The notes: generated from the sequence alone by a model not told the origin. A DNA stretch of 64,000 bases from Fischerella sp. PCC 9431 (GCF_000447295.1 NZ_KE650771.1:188184-252183); one strand, 5' to 3'. Shown: positions 8,570 to 18,315, numbered from the stretch's first letter. A program made the numbers and translations.

Positions 8570-8823
8570 TTGTCATTATTTTTGGCTGAACTACAGTACA
8601 GTTTGTTTATAAAAGGCCAAACCTATAAAACACAGTACTTGTGAATGTGTGAATGTGTAAGTTCCGCGTAGTAGTACTAGCCTTTATATTATTTTTGTTG
8701 GTGTAATTAGATAAAGATTATGCACTCAGGGACTAGTGTAAAAACATAAGAATTTTTTATGCTAAACAATGATAATTTTTTGCACAATTTAGTTCAAAAT
8801 ATGCATATTTATTATTCTTTTTG

Positions 8824-11187
8824 TTATTCTTCGCTTTGAGATGAAGTCAAAGTAGCCACTGTTGCTCCACTTGTTAATAGGACTAATGCTGATGGAAGCA
8901 GTGGTATCCATAATCCTTGGATTAATAAGAGCAAACAAGCCAGATATAAAATGCCGATCGCACCGATTAAGGCAATGATCAGGCGTAAGCGCGATTGCAA
9001 CTGCCAAGCCAGTACACCTCCCGCCACACACCAAACCCAAATCCACAGGTTTTCACCCCACTTTGGTAGAACCCATAATAGCGGTCGCCCGTCCAGCACA
9101 GCACTGAGAATATGACTAACCATATGTGCTTGGACAACAACTCCTGGCATTTCCTTATGGGGCCACGTTAAGCTACTGTAGGGAGTAGACCAGTAATCAT
9201 GAAAACTTTCGGCAGTTGTACCAATTAGAACTATGCGATCGCGAACTGATTCGGCAGTGAGTTGATTGTCAAGAACTTCTTTGAGAGTAACTGTTTGGGC
9301 TACGGGGTCGGCAGCACGCCAATTTAACAAAACTTGATAACCGAGATTATCAACATCAGTGTATCCACCAATATTTTGTTTATTTATAGTTTTAAATATT
9401 GCTTTGCCAAACTGCCAATTATTTTCAGGTGTCAGTTGAGGTTGAATACCTTGGTTTTTTAAGTAACGACTAGCAAGGCGAAAGTTAAAAGATTTATCAG
9501 TTCCGCAGAGAGGCGCACCAGCCATAGACAAAATTTGACGACGGATGATGTTATCAGGATCAGCAATAACATCACTAAAACCTTGACGTTGGATATCCTT
9601 AGAAACTTCTGGGGGTGGTGGAACACCGGGATTTGTTTCGTCTTCACTAGCTCTGCATATGGCAATAAAGCGATCGCTTGTTTGCATCGTTTTGGCTAAA
9701 TCTCGATATTCTGGTTTGGTTGGGTTTTCGCGATAGATATCCAAACCAATCACACGAGGGTTGAAGCGTTCAATTTTTTTTACCGCTTCAGCCAATGCTT
9801 TGTCTGATAATGATGCTCCTCCTCTTTCTGTAGCAGCTTGAGCGAGAACATCAGCTTCTGTCACTTCTACTATCAGTATACGGGGGTCGGTTTGTTCAGG
9901 AGGGCGCGATCGCATCAATAAATCAAAGGCTGCGAGTTCCCCCAACTGCAATATCCCTAACGATCTGATACCAATAGTGAGGGTTGTTATTACTAAACTT
10001 GCTTTCAAGATAAGTGGGAGAATCCGTCGGCTGGGCAAAATTGGACGGCGATCGCTCACACGCTGTTTTGGCCAAACTAACGGTTGTGCGGCTGGGTTCT
10101 GACAAATTACTGGAAGCCAACTAGCACAAGGAAATTCATTTTCCAAACCCTGTAATTTATCCTGTGCTTCCCGCACCGCCAAATAGAAAGATTCCCCATA
10201 AGCAAAAGCTTCTAGAAAGTGCTTTAAAAATTCCTGGGCGACAAAATCGGGGACTGGTTCTCGCATCACAATCATTTGCGGAATTTGCAGAGAACCCAAT
10301 TCCCGCGCTAATTCTAAACCTTCGCAGGAGTTAAAAATGACTAAATTTAAACCCCGTGCGATCGCTGCTTTGAGAGCGTTTTTTAGTTGGGCGATCGTCA
10401 AAGTCTCTGTTTGATTAAGATGAATTTGACCATTTTCTTTTTCAACATCGGTTGAACCATGACCTGCGAAAAACAGCATATCCCAGCCTCGTTTATCCCA
10501 AAGCCACCGATCCAACTCTTGTCTTTGTGGTTCGACTAAAAAAATAATTTCCGCGCCTGGTAATTGCTCTAAAATTCTCCGATCTTCTTGGACATCGATT
10601 CCTTGGCTATTACCCAGAACTGCTAATATCCTAATTTTTCGTCTAGGATTTTTACGTAACGGCTTAACTTGCTCAACCTCCAAAATGCTTGAACATGCCA
10701 CCGCTTTTTGGTAATCTTCAAAAAAATCCCACAGATGCCAAGGTAGACGCCTTACTTGGTTATCTTCTGTTGCTAAAATTAAGCGTATTTCATCATCTGG
10801 GTTTAACTTTGTCCGTAATTTTTGGTCAATTTGACGAAATGGCTCAGATTTCAACCAGGAATTAATTTTTTTGTGTAAATCGTCGCATAAATTACTAAAA
10901 TCAATCGAGGAAACATTGGTGACATCTTCTTCGTCTATCTCGATATCTATATCCTCTAGATCATCTGTGTAATTGCGCCAATCAGAGCCAGGATAAAGAG
11001 CTTCATAAAGTAATTGATAAAGCAGTTGCCAACGTTTGTAGAGTGACCAAAGTTCTGGTGCAGCTGGTAGGCTACCCGTAAATTGCATGACGATTTGATT
11101 ATCATCTTCCCACAGTGCAGCAGTAACAGAAGGAAAGCCTTGCTTTAAATTACCTTTTCCCAGGTTTAATACAACCAGTTTACTCAT
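8824..11187 (-). CDS. CHAT protease domain fused to a CHASE2 sensor with membrane segments
   Basis: A 787-residue protein with two parts. Residues about 1-375 form a CHAT domain, a caspase-like cysteine protease fold. The catalytic histidine is H243 in FFAGHGS and the cysteine is C288 in IFNSCEG. After a linker there is one transmembrane helix (about 390-410), an extracytoplasmic CHASE2 sensor (about 420-710, with RPPEQTDPRILIVEV and VIGLDIYRENP), and three hydrophobic C-terminal segments. It probably senses something outside the cell and switches a cytoplasmic protease. It is the last gene of a three-gene operon: the DUF1822 gene ends 5 bp upstream and a sigma-like gene precedes that. The ligand and the protease target are unknown. 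Confidence 0.88.
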   Translation of the reverse strand: MSKLVVLNLGKGNLKQGFPSVTAALWEDDNQIVMQFTGSLPAAPELWSLYKRWQLLYQLLYEALYPGSDWRNYTDDLEDIDIEIDEEDVTNVSSIDFSNLCDDLHKKINSWLKSEPFRQIDQKLRTKLNPDDEIRLILATEDNQVRRLPWHLWDFFEDYQKAVACSSILEVEQVKPLRKNPRRKIRILAVLGNSQGIDVQEDRRILEQLPGAEIIFLVEPQRQELDRWLWDKRGWDMLFFAGHGSTDVEKENGQIHLNQTETLTIAQLKNALKAAIARGLNLVIFNSCEGLELARELGSLQIPQMIVMREPVPDFVAQEFLKHFLEAFAYGESFYLAVREAQDKLQGLENEFPCASWLPVICQNPAAQPLVWPKQRVSDRRPILPSRRILPLILKASLVITTLTIGIRSLGILQLGELAAFDLLMRSRPPEQTDPRILIVEVTEADVLAQAATERGGASLSDKALAEAVKKIERFNPRVIGLDIYRENPTKPEYRDLAKTMQTSDRFIAICRASEDETNPGVPPPPEVSKDIQRQGFSDVIADPDNIIRRQILSMAGAPLCGTDKSFNFRLASRYLKNQGIQPQLTPENNWQFGKAIFKTINKQNIGGYTDVDNLGYQVLLNWRAADPVAQTVTLKEVLDNQLTAESVRDRIVLIGTTAESFHDYWSTPYSSLTWPHKEMPGVVVQAHMVSHILSAVLDGRPLLWVLPKWGENLWIWVWCVAGGVLAWQLQSRLRLIIALIGAIGILYLACLLLLIQGLWIPLLPSALVLLTSGATVATLTSSQSEE

Positions 11188-11192
11188 GGCTC

Positions 11193-12440
11193 TTAGCCAA
11201 CAAGCTTCTCAAGCATAAAGTTTTCTTTAATACTGATATCACCTAAAGCGACCTGTAAACAAAAACTTTTTCCTGGGGGAGATTTAAATTTTTTGAGTTG
11301 AATGAAATGGTCGTGACTTCTAGATTGTACTTCCTGAATAATGTTTCCTGAACCCGAAAGCAAAAGTAATTTCAGATCTGGTGGTAAATACATCTCTTCA
11401 TTGGCTGGATGTAGCTGGACACGGATACTGACTTTGTCATCGATTTCTGATGTTAGACCAATCAGCATGACAACAGCAGTATCTCTCAATTGCATCCCCA
11501 GATCAATTAACTTCGCTCCTTTAACCCGAACTTCATTTAAAGTAGCATCATGTCGGAATTGTACAGCTAAAGTATGTTGTTGCGAGCTACAGAAAGCGTC
11601 AAAAGAGTGCCAACCGGCTTCAAAAACATTTTGAAACCATTTACTCAAGTTATTTAGCAAAGAGTGGTTGTATTCAACGAGATTTCCTTGATGTTTTAAA
11701 AGCCTTTTTTGGTAAAGATCTTGCCTTTTTTCATCTCGTGCTAGTAAAGCCATCCATTCTTCATGAGTTATATTTTCGGGCAAATCAGAAGTCCAGTGAT
11801 CCAGTTGCTTAAGTAGTTTATCTACTTGTATGCTTGACAATGTTGGCAAAGTTTTGACCTCTGGTTTTTGTACAGGACATATTTCTCGTGCTACCCACAT
11901 AATATTTATATCTGCAACTAAATCCTCTTCATCTAATACGTAAGTTCGATTTATTGAATCGTAATCAGCTTTCTTGCGAATTTGTTGGTGAGTTGTGTAC
12001 CCCCAAACTCCTAACCAATTTTCTTCTAGATTGATTTGCACAGCTAGATAATAATTAGCTACCCAGTTGGGAATATCAACCCATTCTTGAGGAATGCAAA
12101 ATTCTGTCAGATGACTTTTATCGGTGGGGATTAACACTAGCCGTATATCACCCAATGTTATACAAGTACCATTCACAAATTCCCAAAAACTAGGTAACTG
12201 ATTATAACTAGGCCACACATCTGGAATTGCACCCAAATCGGGATCGTCTTTCAACATATTTAAAAAACAATTCAAACATAATACATTTAGATAAGCATTC
12301 CAACGAGCAGCAGGGTTAGAGTAATAGCTTTGAGCAGATATTTGCCATGCAGATTGTTGTTCTTGAGATGATAACTCTAACCACGTTTTATCTGGATAAA
12401 GCGTTATTAAGTCATTAAATTCTAAGTTCATATAATTCAT
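11193..12440 (-). CDS. DUF1822 family protein
   Basis: A 415-residue protein of the cyanobacterial DUF1822 family. It begins with the family-typical segment LYPDKTWLELSSQEQQSAW and a Trp-rich N-terminal half, has a middle helical linker, and ends in a compact beta-rich domain (GMQLRDTAVVMLIGLTSE, VRVQLHPA). There is no signal peptide and no membrane segment, so it is cytoplasmic. The start ATG overlaps the preceding stop by 4 bp, so it is translationally coupled to the sigma-like gene, and the CHAT-CHASE2 gene follows after 5 bp. Its constant company suggests it links the sensor-protease to the regulator, but no activity is known. Confidence 0.85.
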   Translation of the reverse strand: MNYMNLEFNDLITLYPDKTWLELSSQEQQSAWQISAQSYYSNPAARWNAYLNVLCLNCFLNMLKDDPDLGAIPDVWPSYNQLPSFWEFVNGTCITLGDIRLVLIPTDKSHLTEFCIPQEWVDIPNWVANYYLAVQINLEENWLGVWGYTTHQQIRKKADYDSINRTYVLDEEDLVADINIMWVAREICPVQKPEVKTLPTLSSIQVDKLLKQLDHWTSDLPENITHEEWMALLARDEKRQDLYQKRLLKHQGNLVEYNHSLLNNLSKWFQNVFEAGWHSFDAFCSSQQHTLAVQFRHDATLNEVRVKGAKLIDLGMQLRDTAVVMLIGLTSEIDDKVSIRVQLHPANEEMYLPPDLKLLLLSGSGNIIQEVQSRSHDHFIQLKKFKSPPGKSFCLQVALGDISIKENFMLEKLVG

Positions 12441-14002
12441 CCCTGGTTGGCAATATAAAATTTAGTTTTTAACCATTCTTCAACAAAATCAGCTATTTTG
12501 TGATGTACTATTTCTAGGGAGTCTGATTCTAGATTCATACTCTGCTCTAGTTCGGTTTTTAAATATATAGTTATTTCTTTTTTGAGATGTGAGACTATCT
12601 TCGATGCTTCCGAAAGAAAAACAGTTATTTGCTGATAATTTGTTTGCTCTAAAAGATGAATCTGATTCATAAGCATTGATAGTTTTTCTTGTTCTGGAAA
12701 TTGTTCTCCTATTTTATCTAATGTCGAGTAAAAGATTTTCTGGCAATGAAAGCGCAAACATTCATTCATCGTATCCTTAATACTTTCCAGTTCCTTGTCA
12801 TCTTGAAAACAAATATCTGGATCAAACTTTTTCAATTCAAGAACTAAATTTTTTAAGATATTTCTAATATATCTAGATGATTGACGAGCTACTTGATATT
12901 GTTTTTGTAAGTCTGGATATTTATTTTTTAAAATTATTGCTATTTCAGTTTGAGTTAAATTTAGTCCTTGCCAAAGTTTTAATATTGTTTGACCAGCTTC
13001 TGGCACAGATACAAATAAATTTGAGACAATTGACTGGACTTGCTCCCATGCCTCTTTTTGTATGAGATTATCCCAAGGTGTAGGTATGGGATCAGAAATA
13101 TTTTCATATTCTTCTAAGGGTAAAAAACGTTTGGTGCGATAATCACGAGCTGCTCGCACACATATTGATAATATTTGTTGAACTTTTTCACTAGAAATTG
13201 TCGTTGTCGTAAAATCTAGTTTCTTGATTTTTTGATTATAGCAATCGGCAATTTCTTGCAAATTATGCTGATGCGGAGGTTCTAAACTACGTCCTCCTTG
13301 ACAACGTGCTGGCTGATAAATTTTATCGAAACATTGCCATACTAGACAGTAAGAATCAAGTTTTTTTTGACTGATTCCTTGATAAAGCAAAGCCTCTCGC
13401 AATTCTTTTGCGCTTACGTCTTTTAGTAATCCATAATCAGAAAATTTTCCTCTCTTTGCTTCTAGATCATGTTGATAAATGGTATTGCTGATCAGCCTAA
13501 TAATTGCTGTTTTAGCATATCCTTCGATATTCGTCAGTGGATGTTCAAAATTAAAATTTTTCAGGAGTTTACCTGCTGGATTAGCAGCTGCATTAGCAAT
13601 TTGAAAAAATTCTTCTAGTGGATATTTATGCTGGAGATATTTAAATCTTTGATAAGATTTTTGAGAAGCCCACAAACAAGCCTCTTGCAAATACGCAGAT
13701 AAATGTTTATCTGCGACCAAAGAAGAGGGGATGACACGGTCGTGTGGTGGTCTAGAGAAATTCCTCATTCCTTTTTGTCCACCTTGTATCTCCGTATCCT
13801 CTTGTGTTGATTTCTCCCTGATCACCTTTAGAAAATATTGCGCCCAAAATTCTTCATTAGCGCCTATTTCTGACTCTACTAAACTTCTCATACGGCGTTC
13901 TAGTTCTGGATCTGTTAGCCAAATAGGATTTCCATCACTACCGGGATTACCAAAACTGAGAAACGTTGAGAACTTTTTGATGATGTCTTCACGTTTTTTC
14001 AT
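12437..14002 (-). CDS. Sigma-70-like transcription regulator of the CHAT/DUF1822 operon
   Basis: A 521-residue protein starting at ATG 14002 (MKKREDIIKKF, with AGGA 8 nt upstream); an in-frame TTG at 14032 is less likely. The middle (about 160-250) resembles a sigma region 2-type helical core (HPLTNIEGYAKTAIIRLISNTIY). A helix-turn-helix like sigma region 4 lies around GLNLTQTEIAIILKNKYP (about 340-390). The C-terminal 120 residues are coiled-coil-like. Cyanobacteria carry divergent sigma-like proteins next to DUF1822 and CHAT-CHASE2 genes. The family call is from motif shape and context, and an alternative is a non-sigma DNA-binding adaptor. It is first in its operon. Confidence 0.6.
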   Translation of the reverse strand: MKKREDIIKKFSTFLSFGNPGSDGNPIWLTDPELERRMRSLVESEIGANEEFWAQYFLKVIREKSTQEDTEIQGGQKGMRNFSRPPHDRVIPSSLVADKHLSAYLQEACLWASQKSYQRFKYLQHKYPLEEFFQIANAAANPAGKLLKNFNFEHPLTNIEGYAKTAIIRLISNTIYQHDLEAKRGKFSDYGLLKDVSAKELREALLYQGISQKKLDSYCLVWQCFDKIYQPARCQGGRSLEPPHQHNLQEIADCYNQKIKKLDFTTTTISSEKVQQILSICVRAARDYRTKRFLPLEEYENISDPIPTPWDNLIQKEAWEQVQSIVSNLFVSVPEAGQTILKLWQGLNLTQTEIAIILKNKYPDLQKQYQVARQSSRYIRNILKNLVLELKKFDPDICFQDDKELESIKDTMNECLRFHCQKIFYSTLDKIGEQFPEQEKLSMLMNQIHLLEQTNYQQITVFLSEASKIVSHLKKEITIYLKTELEQSMNLESDSLEIVHHKIADFVEEWLKTKFYIANQG

Positions 14003-15180
14003 GAAGTGTCCTGTGCTTCGTGCTGAGGTCAACTGTTAATAAGTCAACCGAATATTGAGAATATCCAAGATGTTGCTATTTATGTATGGGAATTGTAAAC
14101 AGGAGATTATGCAGTAAATGTCGCGAAAAGACGGAAATTTTATGAAAATATTGGTTCAAACTATCTTGAAGCTTATTTTGCTGTTGTTCCATTGACTATC
14201 GCTTCGATTTCTGGTTAAAGGCAGTAGAGATAACAGTGAAAATGCAAGTTTAATCAAAAAAATTTGGGTAGCGATCGCTATTTACTCAATTTCCAACTTC
14301 TATCCTTCGAGAGAGGATATATTAATTGTGACACTTTAGTAGCTGCCAACTACATAGTTAATTCTTAGTTGAGTCTATGCTATAGAAATAAAACCAGAAA
14401 TTTGATAGAAAAAAATCAATGACCATAAAAACCCAAAAATCTGACCTTTTTCAGCCTCTTGCAGACAAATCAGACCTAAATGATCAAATCGCTAGGGGAA
14501 AGCAAGTCAAAACTAATGTTGGTACAGGACTTAATATAGAGTCATCCAAGTGGGCTAGAACTGAAAAGACGATGAGTCCACGTTATCGTTTCACATCCGC
14601 CAAGGAGCAAGTTTCTTATATCAAGAAAATTTGGTACATTTTCCCTTTTACTCTGTAAATTTATTCAAAAGACGTGGTTTTTTAAATCTTCTACTGATTA
14701 CTTATAAATTGTTGGGTATTGTTAAACTAATTTGCTGAAACTAAAGAATAATCCTCGAATTTGAATCGGCGAATGGTTTTACTTCCAATCTGCTGCGTAG
14801 CACTTACGCACCTTGCTGATTCGTGATTTCATCCTTTTGGTAGGCTGATCATCAAAGCAACACGACCATAGAAAGAGGATACAATACTCCCTAATTTTTA
14901 AGATAGTTTTATCAGAGCAATTATTTTTAAATAATATTTAAACACTCAATAGGCATTTGTGTTTATGCTCAATAGCCCTACCAGCCCTATCTCCAACACA
15001 GGGTTGAGTTTGCGTATGAAAACTTTTTAGCAACCTCTCACTAATATATTTTTACGACAAGTAGATCAAGATGTCTAAAAGCTAGTGCAAATACAGATAA
15101 CTATTCCAAGAAGGTATGCACTAATTTTATTTTTAGATTTTCTAGTATACCACATACAACAATTATCAAGCAAACTAAAG
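14003..15180. other. Long AT-rich intergenic region
   Basis: About 1.2 kb between the divergent sigma-like gene and the SDR gene. It must contain the promoter of the leftward CHAT operon. It holds one doubtful 79-codon frame (14419-14658), a HIP1 octamer near 14270, and nothing else I can assign. A GTG at 15085 would extend the SDR by 32 residues but is not favoured. Confidence 0.5.
14419..14658 (+). CDS. Doubtful small hypothetical protein
   Basis: A 79-codon frame from ATG to TAA. The product is polar and basic with no membrane helix, and its C-terminus is hydrophobic (IKKIWYIFPFTL). There is no clear ribosome binding site and no recognised family. It is listed because it is the only open frame in a 1.2-kb gap, and may well be noncoding. 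Confidence 0.22.
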   Translation: MTIKTQKSDLFQPLADKSDLNDQIARGKQVKTNVGTGLNIESSKWARTEKTMSPRYRFTSAKEQVSYIKKIWYIFPFTL

Positions 15181-16218
15181 ATGAATATGAACTTTCCAAA
15201 CAATCAACATTTACTTATTGTGGCTGTAATTGCTATAACTGCATTATTTGTCATCCAATTGATTGTGCAATGGTGGCGAGAACAGCAATATAGTCTCAAA
15301 GGTAAAACAGTTCTGGTTACAGGTGGATCACGGGGACTAGGCTTGGTAATGGCACGTCAGTTAGTACAGCAAGAAGCAAATTTGGCGATTTGTGCGCGTG
15401 ATTCCACAGAATTAGAAAAAGCGCGTATCGATTTAGAACAACGGGGTGGAGAAGTACTAGCTGTACCTTGTGATCTCACAGATGAACTTGAAGTTAAACA
15501 GATGATTCGACTTGTGAGCGATCGCTTTGGTCAGATTGATGTACTAATTAATAATGCAGGTACTATCCAAGTAGGGCCGATACAAGAGATGACTCTTGAC
15601 GATTATGAAGAAGCGATCAAAATTCATTTTTGGGCGCCACTATATACTACTTTGGCTGTTCTACCTGATATGCGCCAGCGACATGAAGGACGAATCGTCA
15701 ATATTTCCTCTATTGGCGGTAAGGTGAGCGTACCACATCTGTTGCCTTACAGTGCGAGCAAGTTTGCTTTGGTTGGACTTTCGGAAGGAATGCACTCAGA
15801 ATTAGCAAAAGACGGAATTGTTGTAACTACCGTTTGTCCCGGTTTGATGCGTACGGGTAGCCCATATAATGCTTATTTCAAAGGTAAGCACCGCGAAGAA
15901 TACGCTTGGTTTAGCATTAGTGATTCTCTACCCATACTCTCTATCAGTGCTGAAAGTGCAGCTAAACAAATTATTGCTGCTTTGAGACGAGGAGACGCTG
16001 AAGTCATACTCTCAATTCCAGCACAGATCGGCGATAAATTTCACGCCCTATTTCCCGGTTTCACCTCTGTAGTTCTGAGTTGGGTAAACAGATTTTTGCC
16101 AGAAGCAGATGGTATTGGAAGCGATCGCGTCCAAGGTAAAGACAGCAAATCTTCTATTTCATCATCTGTTTTAACAAGCTTAACCGACCAAGCAGCACAG
16201 CAGAATAATCAATATTGA
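15181..16218 (+). CDS. Membrane-anchored short-chain dehydrogenase/reductase
   Basis: A classical SDR of about 345 residues. One N-terminal transmembrane helix (LLIVAVIAITALFVIQLIV) is followed by the NAD(P)-binding motif TGGSRGLG, then the structural NNAG and the catalytic pair in YSASK, with SSIGG supplying the serine. An arginine after the glycine motif (CARDS) suggests NADP preference. The start is placed at ATG 15181, because the GTG at 15085 adds a second odd hydrophobic segment. The C-terminal 50 residues are Ser/Gln-rich. It is followed 66 bp later by chaB. The substrate is unknown, possibly a membrane lipid or sterol-like alcohol. Confidence 0.85.
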   Translation: MNMNFPNNQHLLIVAVIAITALFVIQLIVQWWREQQYSLKGKTVLVTGGSRGLGLVMARQLVQQEANLAICARDSTELEKARIDLEQRGGEVLAVPCDLTDELEVKQMIRLVSDRFGQIDVLINNAGTIQVGPIQEMTLDDYEEAIKIHFWAPLYTTLAVLPDMRQRHEGRIVNISSIGGKVSVPHLLPYSASKFALVGLSEGMHSELAKDGIVVTTVCPGLMRTGSPYNAYFKGKHREEYAWFSISDSLPILSISAESAAKQIIAALRRGDAEVILSIPAQIGDKFHALFPGFTSVVLSWVNRFLPEADGIGSDRVQGKDSKSSISSSVLTSLTDQAAQQNNQY

Positions 16219-16284
16219 AGGGAACTCTTAACAGGGAAACAATCTAAATTCCGTTTTAGTAGTTCAATAAAAAGGTGTGGTTGT

Positions 16285-16488
16285 ATGCCTTACCAAGAAA
16301 TAGCCGATTTACCGGACTCTGTGAAAAACCATCTACCTAAACACGCAGCTGAGATCTTTGTTGCAGCTTTTAATAATGCTGAGAAAGAATATCAAGAAGA
16401 AGAAAGGGCTTTTCGTGTAGCTTGGGCTGCTGTGAAGCGAGATTATGAAAAAGGTGAAGATGGTAACTGGCGTAAAAAATCAGAGTAA
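16285..16488 (+). CDS. chaB: ChaB family protein
   Basis: A 67-residue protein with the full ChaB pattern: LPDSVKNHLPKHAAEIFVAAFNNA, then a helix with AFRVAWAAVKRDYEK and a basic end. ChaB was named as a regulator of the ChaA cation antiporter, but its biochemical role is poorly defined. In cyanobacteria it occurs as a stand-alone stress-related small protein. It lies 66 bp after the SDR gene, possibly co-transcribed, and a long tandem repeat begins 23 bp after its stop. Confidence 0.85.
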   Translation: MPYQEIADLPDSVKNHLPKHAAEIFVAAFNNAEKEYQEEERAFRVAWAAVKRDYEKGEDGNWRKKSE

Positions 16489-16510
16489 TTGACAAGTCTC
16501 TGTCCTAGAA

Positions 16511-16809
16511 GTGCTTTTGTGATTCGTAAAGTAGCTTTTGTAACTGGCAAACGAAGCTTTTGTGATTCGTAAAGTAGCTTTTGTAACTCGCACACGAAGC
16601 TTTTGTGAATTGTAAACTAGCTTTTGTAACTCGCAAACTAGCTTTTGCAACTCGCAAACGAAGCTTTTGTGACTTGTAAACTAGCTTTTGCAACTCGTAA
16701 ACGAAGCTTTTGTGACTTGTAAACTAGCTTTTGTGACTCGCAAACGAAGCTTTTGTGACTTGTAAACTAGCTTTTGTGACTCGTAAACGAAGCTTTTGTG
16801 ACTCACTAA
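16511..16809. repeat. Tandem repeat, 14 copies of a 21/22-bp unit
   Basis: The unit is AGCTTTTGTRACTYGYAAAC plus T or GA. Copies alternate between 21 bp and 22 bp, so the higher-order period is 43 bp. Alternation changes the reading frame every copy, so the array is not a peptide repeat even though a minus-strand frame stays open over part of it. Later copies (8-13) are nearly identical pairs, which points to recent expansion by 43-bp steps. Confidence 0.9.
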
Positions 16810-17222
16810 TTAACGCCAGTTCGGGCTAAGGCTATGTTTCTTTTTCTTGCTTCTACGAAATAATAGGGGTTGTAGCTAACGATATAATCAGGGTTTCAGC
16901 TTTTCCTAACTCAGGTTAATTAGCTTTACAAGTCGTCAAACAAGTTTTTAGCTCAAAAATCAGGCTTGTAACTTGAAAATATTCTATTTGCATCAAATTT
17001 CACTATTATAAGTTCTAATATTCCTTCGATAAGACAAATCTATTGACATTTAAATACCGTAGAAATAAATGTGCCAATAGTGCTGTAGCACATGCTTTTG
17101 CTAAGACACGTCTCTACAAAAGTTATGAGTAGATCAATTATCTTATCCGAAGCCTATTGAGATACTACTGACTGTTTAATATAGTCTATGTAAATTGATA
17201 CGCAAATCTTGGAGTCAGTGTT
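16810..17222. other. Intergenic region before the Nudix gene
   Basis: About 410 bp with no coding frame. It contains the promoter region for the Nudix gene (a TATAGT-like -10 near 17180) and a GGAG ribosome binding site 8 nt before the ATG. A scattered AGCTTTT word near 16900 may be a decayed outlier of the tandem repeat. Confidence 0.4.
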
Positions 17223-17762
17223 ATGGAAGCTGATCAAATCATTTTCAGCAGTCAGTGGGTTACAGTCAAGAAAACACAAAGAGGATTTTACTATTTAGAA
17301 AGAAAAGGTAGAGACTCTATAGCAGTATTTCTACTGAGGAAAATTGAGGCCAACATAAAAGAATATGAGGTTTTAATTAGACAGCAACCTCTTTGTATTG
17401 ATAATACAGAAATTGATGGAATGCTGAAGCTTTTCTCTTGCCCCATTACTGGTGCATTAGATAAAGGTGAATCACCAGAACAAGCAGCAGTTAGAGAAGT
17501 GTATGAAGAATCTGGTTTTTCAGTTCAGGTTTTACCACTAGGTAAGTATATTGTTGGTACTCAGACAAATGAAATTTGCTATATGTATTATGCAGATGTC
17601 ACAGGAATAGAACCAGATGTTGCCCAGCAAGATGGTTCATATCATGAATCGATCAGTAAAAATGAATGGCATCCTTTTGATTATTTAAAACATTGTGATT
17701 ATTCAGCTTGTCAAATAGGTTACTTTAAATTACAAAATATTCTTGACTTAAGAAAGATATGA
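17223..17762 (+). CDS. Nudix hydrolase
   Basis: A 179-residue Nudix protein. The Nudix box is complete: G77, five residues, E83, seven residues, then REVYEESGF (91-99), providing the Mg-binding glutamates. Such enzymes hydrolyse nucleoside diphosphates linked to another moiety, for example ADP-ribose, NADH or damaged nucleotides. The insertion before the box (EYEVLIRQQPLCID) fits the ADP-ribose-type branch loosely. A two-transmembrane protein follows 130 bp downstream on the same strand. The substrate cannot be assigned from sequence alone. Confidence 0.88.
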   Translation: MEADQIIFSSQWVTVKKTQRGFYYLERKGRDSIAVFLLRKIEANIKEYEVLIRQQPLCIDNTEIDGMLKLFSCPITGALDKGESPEQAAVREVYEESGFSVQVLPLGKYIVGTQTNEICYMYYADVTGIEPDVAQQDGSYHESISKNEWHPFDYLKHCDYSACQIGYFKLQNILDLRKI

Positions 17763-17892
17763 ATAATAATTTAGAATTGCCATACCATAAATTATGATGA
17801 CCATTAATTGATGACAATAAATTTAACTTTTTCACATAAAAACTATGACAACAGAAAATCAAAACCCAATTAAATAAAATCGAGAGTATCTT

Positions 17893-18315
17893 GTGAAACA
17901 AAGCGAAATGCTGCAAGCAGTTATTACTCGTATGGCTAGCAATTCTTTAGCCGTAAAGCAGCTAGGCTTCAGTATCTGGACAGCATTAGTAGGATTTGGT
18001 TTTACCAATAAAACTCCATCTTTATTTGTTCTAGCAATTATTTCTTTAATATTACTCGCGTTGCTGGATATGTATTACCTATTTTTAGAAAGACGTTTTA
18101 GAAATAACTTTAATCGTTTGACAGAATTATTGTGTGGTTTTGATGATCATGGATTAGAAAATATGCAGCGATTAAAGGGGAATTTTCTAAAACTAGAATA
18201 TATTCCTGCGGGAAAAGAATTTCAGATGTATATGAGTACTTTTGTTACTCCAGAGCAATCAAATTTTCGATATGCTACTTTATTATTTTGTGATTATTAT
18301 CGCTTTAGTAAATAG
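17893..18315 (+). CDS. Two-transmembrane protein with cytoplasmic tail, effector-like
   Basis: A 140-residue protein starting at GTG 17893. An amphipathic N-terminus (MLQAVITRMASNSLAVKQ) leads into two transmembrane helices (about 25-37 and 43-65). Directly after the second comes LDMYYLFLERRFRNNFNRL, then a soluble C-terminal region. The order RMA-NS, two helices and LD-YYL-ER recurs in small bacterial membrane proteins found next to nucleotide-signalling or TIR/Nudix genes and thought to be membrane effectors. The neighbouring Nudix gene fits this, but the assignment is an inference. Function otherwise unknown. Confidence 0.6.
   Translation: MKQSEMLQAVITRMASNSLAVKQLGFSIWTALVGFGFTNKTPSLFVLAIISLILLALLDMYYLFLERRFRNNFNRLTELLCGFDDHGLENMQRLKGNFLKLEYIPAGKEFQMYMSTFVTPEQSNFRYATLLFCDYYRFSK

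Noticed and set aside
16505-16693. Minus-strand frame with KASLRVTKAS-like heptads
   Set aside because: It is only a translation of the 21/22-bp tandem repeat. The 43-bp super-period shifts the frame, so it cannot be a selected peptide repeat.
16511-16809. CRISPR array in the 21/22-bp repeat
   Set aside because: Units follow one another directly with no unique spacers, and no cas genes are present.
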